Positions 27,034 to 36,705 of a stretch of 64,000 bases of DNA are shown here, in pieces (the stretch's first letter is position 1; every line of letters starts with the position of its first letter). This stretch comes from Bacillota bacterium (lineage in GTDB: Bacteria; Bacillota; Clostridia; Oscillospirales; Oscillospiraceae). The stretch covers positions 20,287-84,286 of the forward strand of contig JAETQY010000015.1 of the NCBI GenBank assembly GCA_021770445.1, in the 5' to 3' direction. The notes beneath the pieces were generated by a model. The model did no database searches. It was not told the origin of the DNA and was given only the letters and a program-made list of their open reading frames with translations. The position numbers were made by a program, and so were the translations under genes.

Positions 27034-27332
27034 GGCCCCTCCTCCTGCTCCCGACGCAGCTCTTCCTCCTCCTCGGGGGTGAGCTCTGCCGCCCTCCGGT
27101 CGGACAGGTACTGCCTCCAGGTATAGAACCCGAAGGCCAGGGCGGCCGCCGCAAAGAGGCCGCCGGCCAAATAGCCCAGGACAGGGGAGAAAGTGGGGTC
27201 GTGGCCGGCGCCAGTAATCAGCTTCCAGCCCAGATAGAGCAGGTAGGCCGACACAAGGCCGCGCAACAGTGCCCGGGTGTCCGCCCGGTTCTTCCGGACT
27301 ACATGGTAGTGCTTTTTCTCCATGGAGCTCAC
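27030..27332 (-). CDS. Small two-helix membrane protein, unknown
   Basis: 100 residues. Two hydrophobic segments (GLVSAYLLYLGWKLITG and VLGYLAGGLFAAAALAFGFYTW) and an acidic tail (TPEEEEELRREQEEGP). The GTG at 27332 overlaps the xylulokinase stop; an ATG at 27323 is an equally possible start. It overlaps the next gene by 4 bases. No family recognised. Confidence 0.7.
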   Translation of the reverse strand: MSSMEKKHYHVVRKNRADTRALLRGLVSAYLLYLGWKLITGAGHDPTFSPVLGYLAGGLFAAAALAFGFYTWRQYLSDRRAAELTPEEEEELRREQEEGP

Positions 27333-28807
27333 CGGTTCAGCTGGGCAAACAGCTCCCGCATGGCGGGGTAGATCTTCCGGAACTGCTGATAGCGCGCCTC
27401 ATACCGGGCGGCCAGCTCGGGGTCGGGGGAGACGGTTTCGGCGGTATGGACCAGCTTGGCGCAGGCGTCCGCCACAGAGGGGTACAGCCCACAGGCCACC
27501 ATGGCCAGCATCGCCCCACCCATGCCGGGGCCCTGCTCCGACTCGGGGATCTCCAGCTGTATGTTCAGCACATTGGCCATCATGGCCTTCCACAGGGGGC
27601 TCTTGGCTCCGCCGCCGCAGATCTTACTGCGTTCAATGTGGATGCCCAGGGCCTTGGCTACCTCGAAGCTGTCCCGGATGGCAAAGGCCACCCCCTCCAG
27701 CACCGCCTGGGTCAGGTCGGACCGGCTGGTGTCCATGGTCAGGCCGGTGAAGGTGCCCCGGGCGTCGGTGTCGTTGATGGGGGAGCGCTCCCCCATGAGG
27801 TAGGGCAGGAAGTAGACGTGGTTGTTCCCCAGCTTGTCGGGGGTGATGTCCTTCTGTTCCCCAGCGTAGTCGGCGGTCTTGAAGATGTCCTCCATCAGCC
27901 ACTTGTTGCAGCTGGCGGCGGAGAGCATGCAGCCCATGAGATGGTAGTGGCCGTCGGCGTGGGCGAAGGCGTGGAGGGCGTTGTGGGGGTCCACCCCGAA
28001 TCGCTCGCTGGAGATGAACACGGTGCCCGAGGTGCCCAGGGAGATGTTGCAGGCCCCCTCGCCCACGGTTCCGGTGCCCACGGCGGCTGCGGCGTTGTCC
28101 CCCGCCCCGGCGCAGACGACGACACTCTCGGGCAGGCCCAGCTCCTTGGCAATTTCGGGCCTGAGGGTGCCTACCTTCTCGTAGCTCTCAAAGAGCCTGG
28201 GCATCTGCTCCTCCGTAATGCCGCAGATGTCCAGCATCTCCTTGGACCAGCACTTGTGCTCCACGTCCAGCAGCAGCATCCCGGAGGCATCGGAGTAGTC
28301 GGTGCAGTGGACGCCGGTGAGGATGTAGTTGATATAGTCCTTGGGGAGCATGATCTTTGCAATTCTGGCGAAGAGGTCAGGCTCGTTTTCCCGCATCCAC
28401 AAAATCTTGGGGGCGGTGAAGCCGGCGAAGGCGATGTTGGCGGTGAGCTTGGACAACTTCTCCTTGCCCACCACGCCATTGAGGTAGTCCACCTGCCTGG
28501 CGGTGCGGCCGTCGTTCCACAGGATGGCGGGGCGGATGACGTTGTCGTCCCTGTCCAGTACCACCAGCCCGTGCATCTGGCCTCCGGCGCCGATGCCCGC
28601 CACTTGGGAGGCGTCGAAGCCGCGCAGCAGCTCCGGGACGCCCTCCAGGACCGCCTTTTTCCAGTCCTCCGGGGCCTGCTGGCTCCAGCCGGGCTGGGGG
28701 AACTCCAGGGGGTACTCCCTGGAGACAATATTTTGGATGGCCCCCTCCCCGTCCATCAGCAGCAGCTTGACGGCGGAGGTGCCCAGGTCGATTCCGATAT
28801 ATAACAT
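27329..28807 (-). CDS. xylB: Xylulokinase
   Basis: A 492-residue FGGY-family sugar kinase. The N-terminal phosphate motif is GIDLGTSAVKLLLMDGEG, MHGLVVLD and ILWNDGRTA are typical of xylulokinase, and the adenosine region includes GAGDNAAAAVGTG. The length is normal. I chose the ATG at 28807 because AGAGGTAGG lies just upstream and MLYIGIDLG is the family start; the ORF-track start reads 99 residues back into the permease gene in a shadow frame. It phosphorylates the ketose made by the isomerase downstream. Confidence 0.88.
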   Translation of the reverse strand: MLYIGIDLGTSAVKLLLMDGEGAIQNIVSREYPLEFPQPGWSQQAPEDWKKAVLEGVPELLRGFDASQVAGIGAGGQMHGLVVLDRDDNVIRPAILWNDGRTARQVDYLNGVVGKEKLSKLTANIAFAGFTAPKILWMRENEPDLFARIAKIMLPKDYINYILTGVHCTDYSDASGMLLLDVEHKCWSKEMLDICGITEEQMPRLFESYEKVGTLRPEIAKELGLPESVVVCAGAGDNAAAAVGTGTVGEGACNISLGTSGTVFISSERFGVDPHNALHAFAHADGHYHLMGCMLSAASCNKWLMEDIFKTADYAGEQKDITPDKLGNNHVYFLPYLMGERSPINDTDARGTFTGLTMDTSRSDLTQAVLEGVAFAIRDSFEVAKALGIHIERSKICGGGAKSPLWKAMMANVLNIQLEIPESEQGPGMGGAMLAMVACGLYPSVADACAKLVHTAETVSPDPELAARYEARYQQFRKIYPAMRELFAQLNR

Positions 28808-28818
28808 AGGCCTACCTC

Positions 28819-30000
28819 TTATTTCGCTCCGGACTTCCGGCTGGTGACCACGTCGAAGATGACGGCCAGCAGCAGGACGCCGCCCTTGATGACGTACTGC
28901 CAGGCGTCGCCCAGGCCCATGATGGACATGCCCATGTTGATGACGCCCAGCAGCAGAGCGCCGATGACCACACCGCCCACGGTGCCGCTGCCGCCGTAGG
29001 CGGAGGCGCCGCCGATGAAGCAGGAGCCGATGGCGTCCATCTCGAAGGAGGTGCCGGTGGAGCCGTTGACGGAGCCCACACGGGAGGCGCACAGCAGGCC
29101 GCACAGGCCGGCCAGCAGGCCCATATTGGCGTAGGCGATGAAGTAAATCTTGTCGGTGTTGATGCCGGAGAGCTTGGTGGCCTTCTCGTTGCCGCCCACG
29201 GCGTAGAAGTAGCGGCCGAAGGCGGTCTTGGCGGTGATGAAGTTATAGATGAGGCAGATGGCCAGCACCCACACCAGCATGACAGAGATGCCCCGGTACT
29301 GGCTGAGCTGCCAGCAGTACCAGAGAATCAGGGCGGCGATGAGGCCGGCCTTGACAAAGTCGCCCAGGGCGCTGTTCTGGCGGTAGCCCTTCCTGGCCCG
29401 GTCCCGGCGGTTCTTCACGGTGCTGAGGATTACCCAGGCCGCGGCGGCCACGCCCACAATGATGGGGGAGAGCTTGATCTTACCGTCGTCCAGGCCGGGG
29501 ATCTTGATGTAAGCAGTGAAGATGTTCAGGAAGGTGGGGTCCTGGATGGCCACGGTCTTGCTGTTCAGGACCAGACGGCCGATGCCGCGGAAGATGAACA
29601 TGCCGCCCAGTGTGGTGATGAAGGGGGGGATGCGGACATAGCCGATCCAGTAGCCCTGCCACACGCCCACCAGCAGGCCTACCAACAGGCACAGCAGGAT
29701 GACGGGGATGGCGGGCAGGTGCATGTTGGAGATCATGACGGCGGCCAGGCCGCCCACCACGCAGACCACGGAGCCTACAGACAGGTCGATGTTGCCGCCG
29801 GTGAGGATACACAGCAACATGCCGCAGGCCATGACCAGCACGTAGCCGTTTTGGAGCATCAGGTTGGTCATGTTCTGGGGAGACAGCAGGGTTCTATTGG
29901 TCAGCGCCGCGAACAGGATGAAGACTACCGCCAGGGCGATCACCATGGCATATTTGGTCAAAAATTTTACCAGATTAAATTTTTGTTTCGTTTCGGTCAT
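28819..30000 (-). CDS. mmsB: Monosaccharide ABC transporter permease (MmsB/GguB/XylH type)
   Basis: A 393-residue inner membrane permease of the ribose/xylose ABC class with about ten membrane segments. GGNIDLSVGSVVCVVGG near residue 67, and ASRVGSVNGSTGTSFEMDAIGSCFIGGASAYGG, are hallmarks of this family. The RBS is GGGAGG. It follows the ATPase gene by 17 bases. Unlike many Firmicute sugar importers, one permease gene serves the complex, as a homodimer. Confidence 0.9.
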   Translation of the reverse strand: MTETKQKFNLVKFLTKYAMVIALAVVFILFAALTNRTLLSPQNMTNLMLQNGYVLVMACGMLLCILTGGNIDLSVGSVVCVVGGLAAVMISNMHLPAIPVILLCLLVGLLVGVWQGYWIGYVRIPPFITTLGGMFIFRGIGRLVLNSKTVAIQDPTFLNIFTAYIKIPGLDDGKIKLSPIIVGVAAAAWVILSTVKNRRDRARKGYRQNSALGDFVKAGLIAALILWYCWQLSQYRGISVMLVWVLAICLIYNFITAKTAFGRYFYAVGGNEKATKLSGINTDKIYFIAYANMGLLAGLCGLLCASRVGSVNGSTGTSFEMDAIGSCFIGGASAYGGSGTVGGVVIGALLLGVINMGMSIMGLGDAWQYVIKGGVLLLAVIFDVVTSRKSGAK

Positions 30001-30017
30001 TATTTATACCTCCCTTA

Positions 30018-31559
<1,542 letters not shown>

Positions 31560-31596
31560 GCGGTGTTCCTCCTCTCTGTGGTTCTCCTAAAAATAA

Positions 31597-31624
31597 GGTG
31601 GGCGGGGCGTCTGCCCCGCCCACC
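31597..31624 (-). terminator. Hairpin between chvE and mmsA, likely leaky terminator
   Basis: A perfect 12-bp stem, GGTGGGCGGGGC paired with its complement, 4-nt loop. On the minus strand it is followed by TTATTTTTAGG. Placed between the binding-protein gene and the ATPase gene, it would let the binding protein be made in excess, a common arrangement in ABC operons. Confidence 0.65.
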
Positions 31625-31653
31625 GGTGCTCATTTCATTGGGGGGTTGTGGAA

Positions 31654-32853
31654 TTAGCCGTTGGTGGCCTCCAGATAGCCGTCGGCGCCCACTACATAGT
31701 AGCCGGGGGTGACCAGCTTCTCTTCCATGTTGTCGGCGGTGACAACGTCAGGCACCAGCAGGAAGGAGGGGCACTTGTGGCCGGGGGTGGTCTCATAGGA
31801 GGTGGTGTCATAGGCGCAGTCGAAGCTCCAGCCGGAGGCGGAGATCAGGGAGCCGTCGATGGTGCCGCCGTCCAGGATGGCCTTGGCCAGGTCCAGGGTG
31901 ACAACGGCCTCGTTGGCCACGGCCTTGTACACGGTCATGGACTGCTTGCCGTCCTTGATGTTGCGCAGGTTGGCCACGTCGCCGTCCTGGCCGGTGATGA
32001 TGACGGCGTTGCCGCCGGCGTAGTCCTGGGTGACAGCCTGGGTCACACCCAGGGAGGTGGAGTCATTGGAGCACAGCCAGGCGTCCAGCTTGGTGCCGTC
32101 GGAGTAGAAGGAGGCCAGCACGTTCTGAGCGCGGTCCAGAGCCACGTCGGTCTGCCACTGGTCGGTGGCCACGGCGTCAAAGGCGGTCTGGCCGGAGGGA
32201 ACAACGATCTTGCCGCTGTCGATGTAGGGCTTCAGCACGTCGAAGGCGCCGTTGAAGAAGTAGCCGGCATTGTTATCGGCGGGGTCACCGGCGGTGAACT
32301 CCATGTTGAAGGGGCCAGCGGCGTTATCCAGGTCCAGAGCGTCCCGGACGTACTCGCCCTGGAGCTTGCCTACGGTGTAGTTGTCGAAGGAGACGTAGTA
32401 GCTGCTGTTGTCGTTCATGATCAGACGGTCATAGGCGATGACGGGCACGCCCGCAGCGCCGGCGTCGTTCATCACGGTGTTCAGGCCGTTGCCGTCGATG
32501 GCGGCGATGATCAGCAGATCCACGCCCTTGGACAGCATGTTCTGGATGTCGTTCACCTGCTGGTCGTTCTTGTTGTCGGAGTAGGTGACGATGGTGTTGT
32601 AGCCGGCGGCCTTGAACTGCTCGTCCAGATAGGCGCCGTCACGGTTCCACCGCTCCAGGGACTGGGTGGGCATCGCGATACCCACGGTCTTAGCCTCGCT
32701 GCCGCCGGTGGAGGGCTGCTGGCTGCCAGCCTGGCTGGTGCCGGCGTTGCTGCCGCCAGCAGGAGGCGTATTGCTCTTGTCACCGCCGCCACCGCAGGCG
32801 ACAAGGGACAGAGACATGCAAGCTGCAAGGATCAACGCAAGTGTCTTTTTCAT
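31654..32853 (-). CDS. chvE: Multiple-monosaccharide ABC transporter substrate-binding lipoprotein (ChvE-like)
   Basis: About 399 residues. Lipoprotein signal: KKTLALILAACMSLSLVACGGG with Cys at about residue 20, then a Gly/Ser/Thr linker. The mature part is a type I periplasmic-binding-protein fold: VGIAMPTQSLERWNRDGAYL, LLIIAAIDGNGLN, GVPVIAYDRLI, GQDGDVANLRNIKDGKQSMTV. This matches ChvE-type proteins that bind several aldoses (arabinose, xylose, galactose, glucose). I chose ATG 32853 because AGGAGG is 8 bases upstream; ATG 32859 is too close to it. First gene of the operon. Confidence 0.88.
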   Translation of the reverse strand: MKKTLALILAACMSLSLVACGGGGDKSNTPPAGGSNAGTSQAGSQQPSTGGSEAKTVGIAMPTQSLERWNRDGAYLDEQFKAAGYNTIVTYSDNKNDQQVNDIQNMLSKGVDLLIIAAIDGNGLNTVMNDAGAAGVPVIAYDRLIMNDNSSYYVSFDNYTVGKLQGEYVRDALDLDNAAGPFNMEFTAGDPADNNAGYFFNGAFDVLKPYIDSGKIVVPSGQTAFDAVATDQWQTDVALDRAQNVLASFYSDGTKLDAWLCSNDSTSLGVTQAVTQDYAGGNAVIITGQDGDVANLRNIKDGKQSMTVYKAVANEAVVTLDLAKAILDGGTIDGSLISASGWSFDCAYDTTSYETTPGHKCPSFLLVPDVVTADNMEEKLVTPGYYVVGADGYLEATNG

Positions 32854-32883
32854 GTTCATTTCCTCCTGATTTATTCTGGATTC

Positions 32884-32908
32884 GTCTTTCCCGAGCTTCG
32901 GGAAAGAC
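32884..32908 (-). promoter_or_regulatory. Perfect hairpin in the chvE 5' UTR
   Basis: GTCTTTCCCGA pairs perfectly with TCGGGAAAGAC around a 3-nt loop, about 20 bases before the RBS, with no T run. It may stabilise the mRNA or tune translation. Confidence 0.5.
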
Positions 32909-32929
32909 ACAGAAGCGGCCGCTTCTGTG
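32908..32929. promoter_or_regulatory. 22-bp perfect palindrome, candidate ROK operator
   Basis: Two half-sites CACAGAAGCGG form a perfect 22-bp palindrome that begins just downstream of the chvE -10 box, over the expected transcription start. A bound dimer would block initiation. The divergent ROK regulator gene starts 250 bases away and is the obvious candidate to bind it. Confidence 0.6.
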
Positions 32930-32935
32930 ATCCTA

Positions 32936-32964
32936 ATTCTATAAAGTTATTTTACCAATGTCAA
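32936..32964 (-). promoter_or_regulatory. Promoter of the chvE-mmsA-mmsB-xylB operon
   Basis: On the minus strand TTGACA, 17-bp spacer, TAGAAT: a perfect -35 and 5 of 6 at the -10. The palindrome at 32908-32929 lies immediately downstream. Confidence 0.75.
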
Positions 32965-33049
32965 TATTTTTTTGCGCAAAAACGAATATTTGTCCATATT
33001 ATACGGATTAGACCCGGCTGTTTTGGCGAAAATAACGGAGCAAATTGCC

Positions 33050-33078
33050 TTGTTTTATAAAGTGACTTTTGTTATTAT
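33050..33078 (+). promoter_or_regulatory. Promoter of the ROK regulator gene
   Basis: TTGTTT, 17-bp spacer, TATTAT. An inverted repeat (TTCCGGCG, 15 bases, CGCCGGAA) at 33098-33128 follows in the leader and could be an operator or an mRNA hairpin. Confidence 0.55.
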
Positions 33079-33178
33079 GGTAGTATATAAATTCCTATTC
33101 CGGCGAGAAAGACAGAAAACCGCCGGAAAAGGTACTAGAATCAGCAATTGAGGGCACAGGAAGGGACGGAGTGTAAAG

Positions 33179-34315
33179 ATGGGATATGACGTGGGGACAA
33201 ACGGCCGGCGGTCCGCTGCCAGCGGGATCTACCGCTATCTGTATCATGCCAAGGGCTTCTGTTCCCGGCAGAGCCTGGCCCGGGAGCTGAATCTCAGCCT
33301 GCCCACCGTGTATCAGAACCTGTCCCGGCTGATGGAGGCGGGGCTGATCCGGGACTCCGGTGAACAGCAGTCCACCGGTGGGCGGAAGGCCAGCGGGCTG
33401 TCTATCGTCCCCGACGCCCGGGTGGCGGTGGGGATCTCGGTGACGGAGCACCACCTGCGCCTGGCCGCGGTGGACCTGCTGCTCAACGAGCTGGCCTATC
33501 AGGAGGCGGACAATGTCCCCATTGTCCGCTTCGCCGACATGGGCGGGCTGCTCTCCCGAACGCTGGAGAACTTTCTGGACGAGTTTTCCATCGACCGGGA
33601 GCGGCTGCTGGGGGTGGGGATCGCCCTGCCCGCCGTCATGGCCCCGGACAGCCGCTACATCACTGCCGCCCCCACCCTGCGGCTGAAGGACACCTCCTTA
33701 GAGGGGCTCACCGAGTCCATCCCCTACCCCACCTATGTGGAGAACGACGCCACCAGCGGTGGACACGCCGAGCTCTTTGTCCGGGAGAGCGTCCGGAACA
33801 TGGCCTATCTCTCGCTGGAGAACGGCGTGGGCGGGGCTATCCTCTTCGGCGGGGCCCCCTACCTGGGGGACAGTCGGCGCAGCGGCGAGTTCGGACACAT
33901 GTGCGTGGAACCAGGCGGGCTGCCCTGTACCTGTGGGGCCCAGGGCTGTTTGGAGGCCTACTGCTCCCCCCGCCGTATCCTCAACGCCTTCGGGGTGTCG
34001 CTGGAGGAGTTTTTCTCCGTTTTGGAGCGCCGAGGTCCCCGGTATGAGGAGTATGAGGCCCTGTGGGACAACATGCTGCGCCACCTGGCCATCGGGATCA
34101 ACAACATCCACATGGCCTTGGACTGCGACGTGGTGCTGGGCGGCATCCTCAGCGAGTTCCTGGGCCCCTATCTGCCCCGTCTGCGGGAGTATGCGGCCGG
34201 AATTAACTATGTGGTGCCAGACGCCGGCTACCTCCAGCTCAGCACCCTGCGGCGGCACACTGTCCCCCTGGGAGTGGCCCTCCATTTTATCGTGGATTTT
34301 TTGGAGCACATTTAA
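33179..34315 (+). CDS. ROK family transcriptional regulator (XylR/NagC type)
   Basis: 378 residues. The N-terminal winged helix (about 15-75) includes RQSLARELNLSLPTVYQNLS and STGGRKA. The ROK sugar-binding/kinase-like domain follows, with the phosphate loop region NGVGGAILFGG and the zinc signature CTCGAQGCLEAYC. It is divergent from the chvE operon and is very likely its sugar-responsive repressor, lifting repression when the imported sugar binds. RBS GGGACGGAG. Confidence 0.9.
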   Translation: MGYDVGTNGRRSAASGIYRYLYHAKGFCSRQSLARELNLSLPTVYQNLSRLMEAGLIRDSGEQQSTGGRKASGLSIVPDARVAVGISVTEHHLRLAAVDLLLNELAYQEADNVPIVRFADMGGLLSRTLENFLDEFSIDRERLLGVGIALPAVMAPDSRYITAAPTLRLKDTSLEGLTESIPYPTYVENDATSGGHAELFVRESVRNMAYLSLENGVGGAILFGGAPYLGDSRRSGEFGHMCVEPGGLPCTCGAQGCLEAYCSPRRILNAFGVSLEEFFSVLERRGPRYEEYEALWDNMLRHLAIGINNIHMALDCDVVLGGILSEFLGPYLPRLREYAAGINYVVPDAGYLQLSTLRRHTVPLGVALHFIVDFLEHI

Positions 34316-34334
34316 TATAAGCTGTATACAGTCA

Positions 34335-34383
34335 GGGCGCGGGGCCCCCATGGGGGAGCGCGCCCCCGCGGTTTTTCTTTTTT
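34335..34383 (+). terminator. Terminator after the ROK gene
   Basis: CGCGGGG pairs with CCCCGCG, with an inner CCCCC/GGGGG stem, then GTTTTTCTTTTTTG. Confidence 0.8.
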
Positions 34384-34448
34384 GTGTGGGAGTGAAGCCC
34401 GTTGCCAGTGGGCGGCGGTTTTTAACCAAAAGAACAGGCCGGCCACAA

Positions 34449-35012
34449 TTAGCAGGGCAGACCCCCCCGTAATAAAAGGTCCGTTTCCTGGTTGTTGGGA
34501 AGCACTCCCTCTACCACATATTTCGCGTACATTACAGTGCTGGTAAGCACGTGCAGCCACAACAGGTCCTGGTTGATTTGGCGCAGGCGGGGGAAGGTGT
34601 GCATAAACAGGCGGACCATGTCAGTAAAGGCGGAGAAGTAGCTGATATCGCGGATTTTGTCGTATCTTGGGAAGGCGGCGCTGTCTCGGAAGCGATGGTA
34701 AAAAATCGTTTCATCTGGGTGGCCCACCCAAAAGCGGAAGTAGGGCAGCCACAAGCGCCTCACCGCGTCCGTGGGATCTGTGAGCATGGCCTGCGGGTCA
34801 AGCTGTAGGTGCTCGAAAATCGCCGCGGCCTGCCGGTCCACATGGGTAAAGCACGCGATCATAAGATCGTCTTTACCGTCAAAATAGCGGTAGAGAGCCC
34901 CTGGGGAGAGTCCTGCCAATTCGCTGATATTCTGGATGCGTGTTCCCTCCAGGCCATACTGTCGTACAGCCTTCATTGTGGCGGAGAGAATCCTTGTTTT
35001 GGTATCATCCAA
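34449..35012 (-). CDS. TetR family transcriptional regulator
   Basis: About 187 residues. The N-terminal TetR helix-turn-helix reads TRIQNISELAGLSPGALYRYFDGKDDLM, with a helical ligand or dimer domain after it. I chose TTG 35012 because GGGAGG lies 8 bases upstream. The ATG at 35051 has no RBS and sits right at the expected transcription start of the promoter at 35059-35087. It is divergent from the FHA/phosphatase/kinase operon, so it may regulate that operon, or itself. Confidence 0.85.
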   Translation of the reverse strand: MDDTKTRILSATMKAVRQYGLEGTRIQNISELAGLSPGALYRYFDGKDDLMIACFTHVDRQAAAIFEHLQLDPQAMLTDPTDAVRRLWLPYFRFWVGHPDETIFYHRFRDSAAFPRYDKIRDISYFSAFTDMVRLFMHTFPRLRQINQDLLWLHVLTSTVMYAKYVVEGVLPNNQETDLLLRGGLPC

Positions 35013-35058
35013 AGCGACCACCTCCCAAAGCCTGATATGAGGCTCTGACATACTAAGT

Positions 35059-35087
35059 AATATACACCATTTTGAATATTATGGCAA
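35059..35087 (-). promoter_or_regulatory. Promoter of the TetR gene
   Basis: On the minus strand TTGCCA, 17-bp spacer, TATATT. Transcription would begin near 35052, which supports the downstream TTG start. Confidence 0.6.
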
Positions 35088-35241
35088 TGCTTTTTTCGAG
35101 GACATTCGGAGTTTTGCCACCCAGTGCGGACGCTCTGTCCTCTGCGTCGGAATCGATTTGGACAGAGCGGACTGCTGCCGTGCTAAAATACGACACAATA
35201 CAGGCATATCCATTGAAAATAACCATTTAGGAGGGAATTTT

Positions 35242-35844
35242 ATGGAGATTAAGACCACTATGGCCACCTGCCCCAATGGCCACCACTACGACGGGGCTAA
35301 ACATGCCAGCTGCCCCTTCTGCGGCGCCGTCCCCGGCACGGAGAACCTTGGGGGCGGCTTCAGTGCCACCGAGCCACTGACCGGCGGCGGGTATTCCCCC
35401 AACTTCGGCTCCACTGCGCCCCCGGTGGGAGGGGTCAATCCCTTCAGCGTGGAGACCATGATCGGCGGCGACCAGGGGAGCCCCGGTCAGGCCGAGCCCG
35501 TGGTGGGCTGGTTGGTGTGTGTGGAGGGGCCGGTACGGGGGAGTGACTACCGTGTCCACGCCGGCTACAACTACATCGGCCGGGAGTCGGGGGACATCCA
35601 GATCCGGGGGGACCAGCAGATCTCCCGTCAAAACCACGCCATGATTGCCTTCGATAGCAGCGAGCTGACCTACTTCGTTGGCCCTGCCGCCGGCCGCAAC
35701 CTGATTAAGGTCAACGGCAAGACGGTGCTCAACGCAGTAGAGATCAACAGCTACGATATCATCTCCATTGGCACCACCAAGCTGATTTTTGTGGCCCTAT
35801 GCGGTGAGCGGTTCAACTGGCAGCAGGAGGGCGGCAATGGCTGA
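35242..35844 (+). CDS. Zinc-ribbon FHA domain protein
   Basis: 200 residues. An N-terminal zinc-ribbon-like module (CPNGHHYDGAKHASCPFCG) is followed by a Gly/Pro-rich linker and a C-terminal FHA domain (about 95-190) with YNYIGRESGDIQI, DQQISRQNHAMI and VNGKTVL. FHA domains bind phosphothreonine peptides, so this is probably a reader of the kinases downstream. I chose ATG 35242 because AGGAGGG is just upstream. It overlaps the PP2C gene by 8 bases. Confidence 0.85.
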   Translation: MEIKTTMATCPNGHHYDGAKHASCPFCGAVPGTENLGGGFSATEPLTGGGYSPNFGSTAPPVGGVNPFSVETMIGGDQGSPGQAEPVVGWLVCVEGPVRGSDYRVHAGYNYIGRESGDIQIRGDQQISRQNHAMIAFDSSELTYFVGPAAGRNLIKVNGKTVLNAVEINSYDIISIGTTKLIFVALCGERFNWQQEGGNG

Positions 35845-36670
35845 GCCAGGGAAGGGCATCACCGGGATGTGGGCCAGGCTGTTCCGGCGGGAGCCCGAGC
35901 CCGCCGCCAACAGCGGATGGATTGCCATTGAGAAGCTCCATGAGCAGGGCCAACGTAAGAGCCAGCAGGACAGCTTCTTCGTCTCCCCCGAGGAGGACGC
36001 CTTCCCCCGGGAGCGGATTGAGCAGGGCCCCGGTGTGCTGGCCGTGGTGGGGGACGGTATGGGCGGCCTGAGCAACGGCGACCAGGTGAGCCAGACGGCG
36101 GTGACCGCCATTGCCAACAGCTTCGCCACCCTCCAGGGCCCGCCGGAGGAGGTGCTGCTCACCCTTCTGACCCGGGCCAATCTGGCCGTCAACGACATGC
36201 TGGGCCCCGACGGGCTGTACAGCGGCGGCTCCACCCTGGTGATGGCGCTGCTCCGGGAGGGACGGTTCCACTGTCTGTCGGTGGGGGACAGCCGCATCTG
36301 CCTGTGCCGGGACGGCGCCCTGTTTCAGCTCAACCGGGAGCATGTCTTTCGGGATGAGCTGTATCTCCGGGCGGTAAACGGCGAGACCTCTGTGGCGGAG
36401 GCCATGAGCCACCCCCAGGGCGCCGGTCTGACCAGCTTTCTGGGCATGGGACAGCTGAAATACGCCGACCTGCCCGCCCAGTCCCTCCTGATCCGCCCCG
36501 GTGACGTGTTTATCCTCATGAGCGACGGGGTATACAACGCCCTCCCCGAGGAGGAGCTGACCGGGCTCCTGGCCCGGGGGCCGGGGGCGGCGGAGGCCAT
36601 CCGGGCGGCCATACAGGAAAAAGACTACTCCAATCAGGACAACTATACCGCCGTGATCCTGCGCTGCTGA
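35837..36670 (+). CDS. PP2C family Ser/Thr protein phosphatase
   Basis: 277 residues. The PPM/PP2C metal-binding motifs are all present: QQDSFFV, VVGDGMGGLSNGD, SVGDSRICL, MSDGVYNAL and QDNYTAVIL. It dephosphorylates Ser/Thr targets using two Mn2+/Mg2+ ions. I chose the ATG at 35837 (CAGGAGGG upstream); the track start lies 48 bases further inside the FHA gene. It has no membrane segment. Confidence 0.9.
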   Translation: MAEPGKGITGMWARLFRREPEPAANSGWIAIEKLHEQGQRKSQQDSFFVSPEEDAFPRERIEQGPGVLAVVGDGMGGLSNGDQVSQTAVTAIANSFATLQGPPEEVLLTLLTRANLAVNDMLGPDGLYSGGSTLVMALLREGRFHCLSVGDSRICLCRDGALFQLNREHVFRDELYLRAVNGETSVAEAMSHPQGAGLTSFLGMGQLKYADLPAQSLLIRPGDVFILMSDGVYNALPEEELTGLLARGPGAAEAIRAAIQEKDYSNQDNYTAVILRC

Positions 36671-36705
36671 AGCGCCGGACGGCACAACGACCGGGAGGCG
36701 ATACC

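Noticed and set aside
28808-29104. N-terminal 99 residues of the 591-aa xylulokinase ORF
   Set aside because: This part is an Arg-rich shadow of the permease gene; the FGGY family start and an RBS are at 28807.
31648-33060. 470-aa plus-strand ORF over chvE and its promoter
   Set aside because: It runs across the chvE promoter and palindrome and is Val/Gly/His-biased; antisense shadow.
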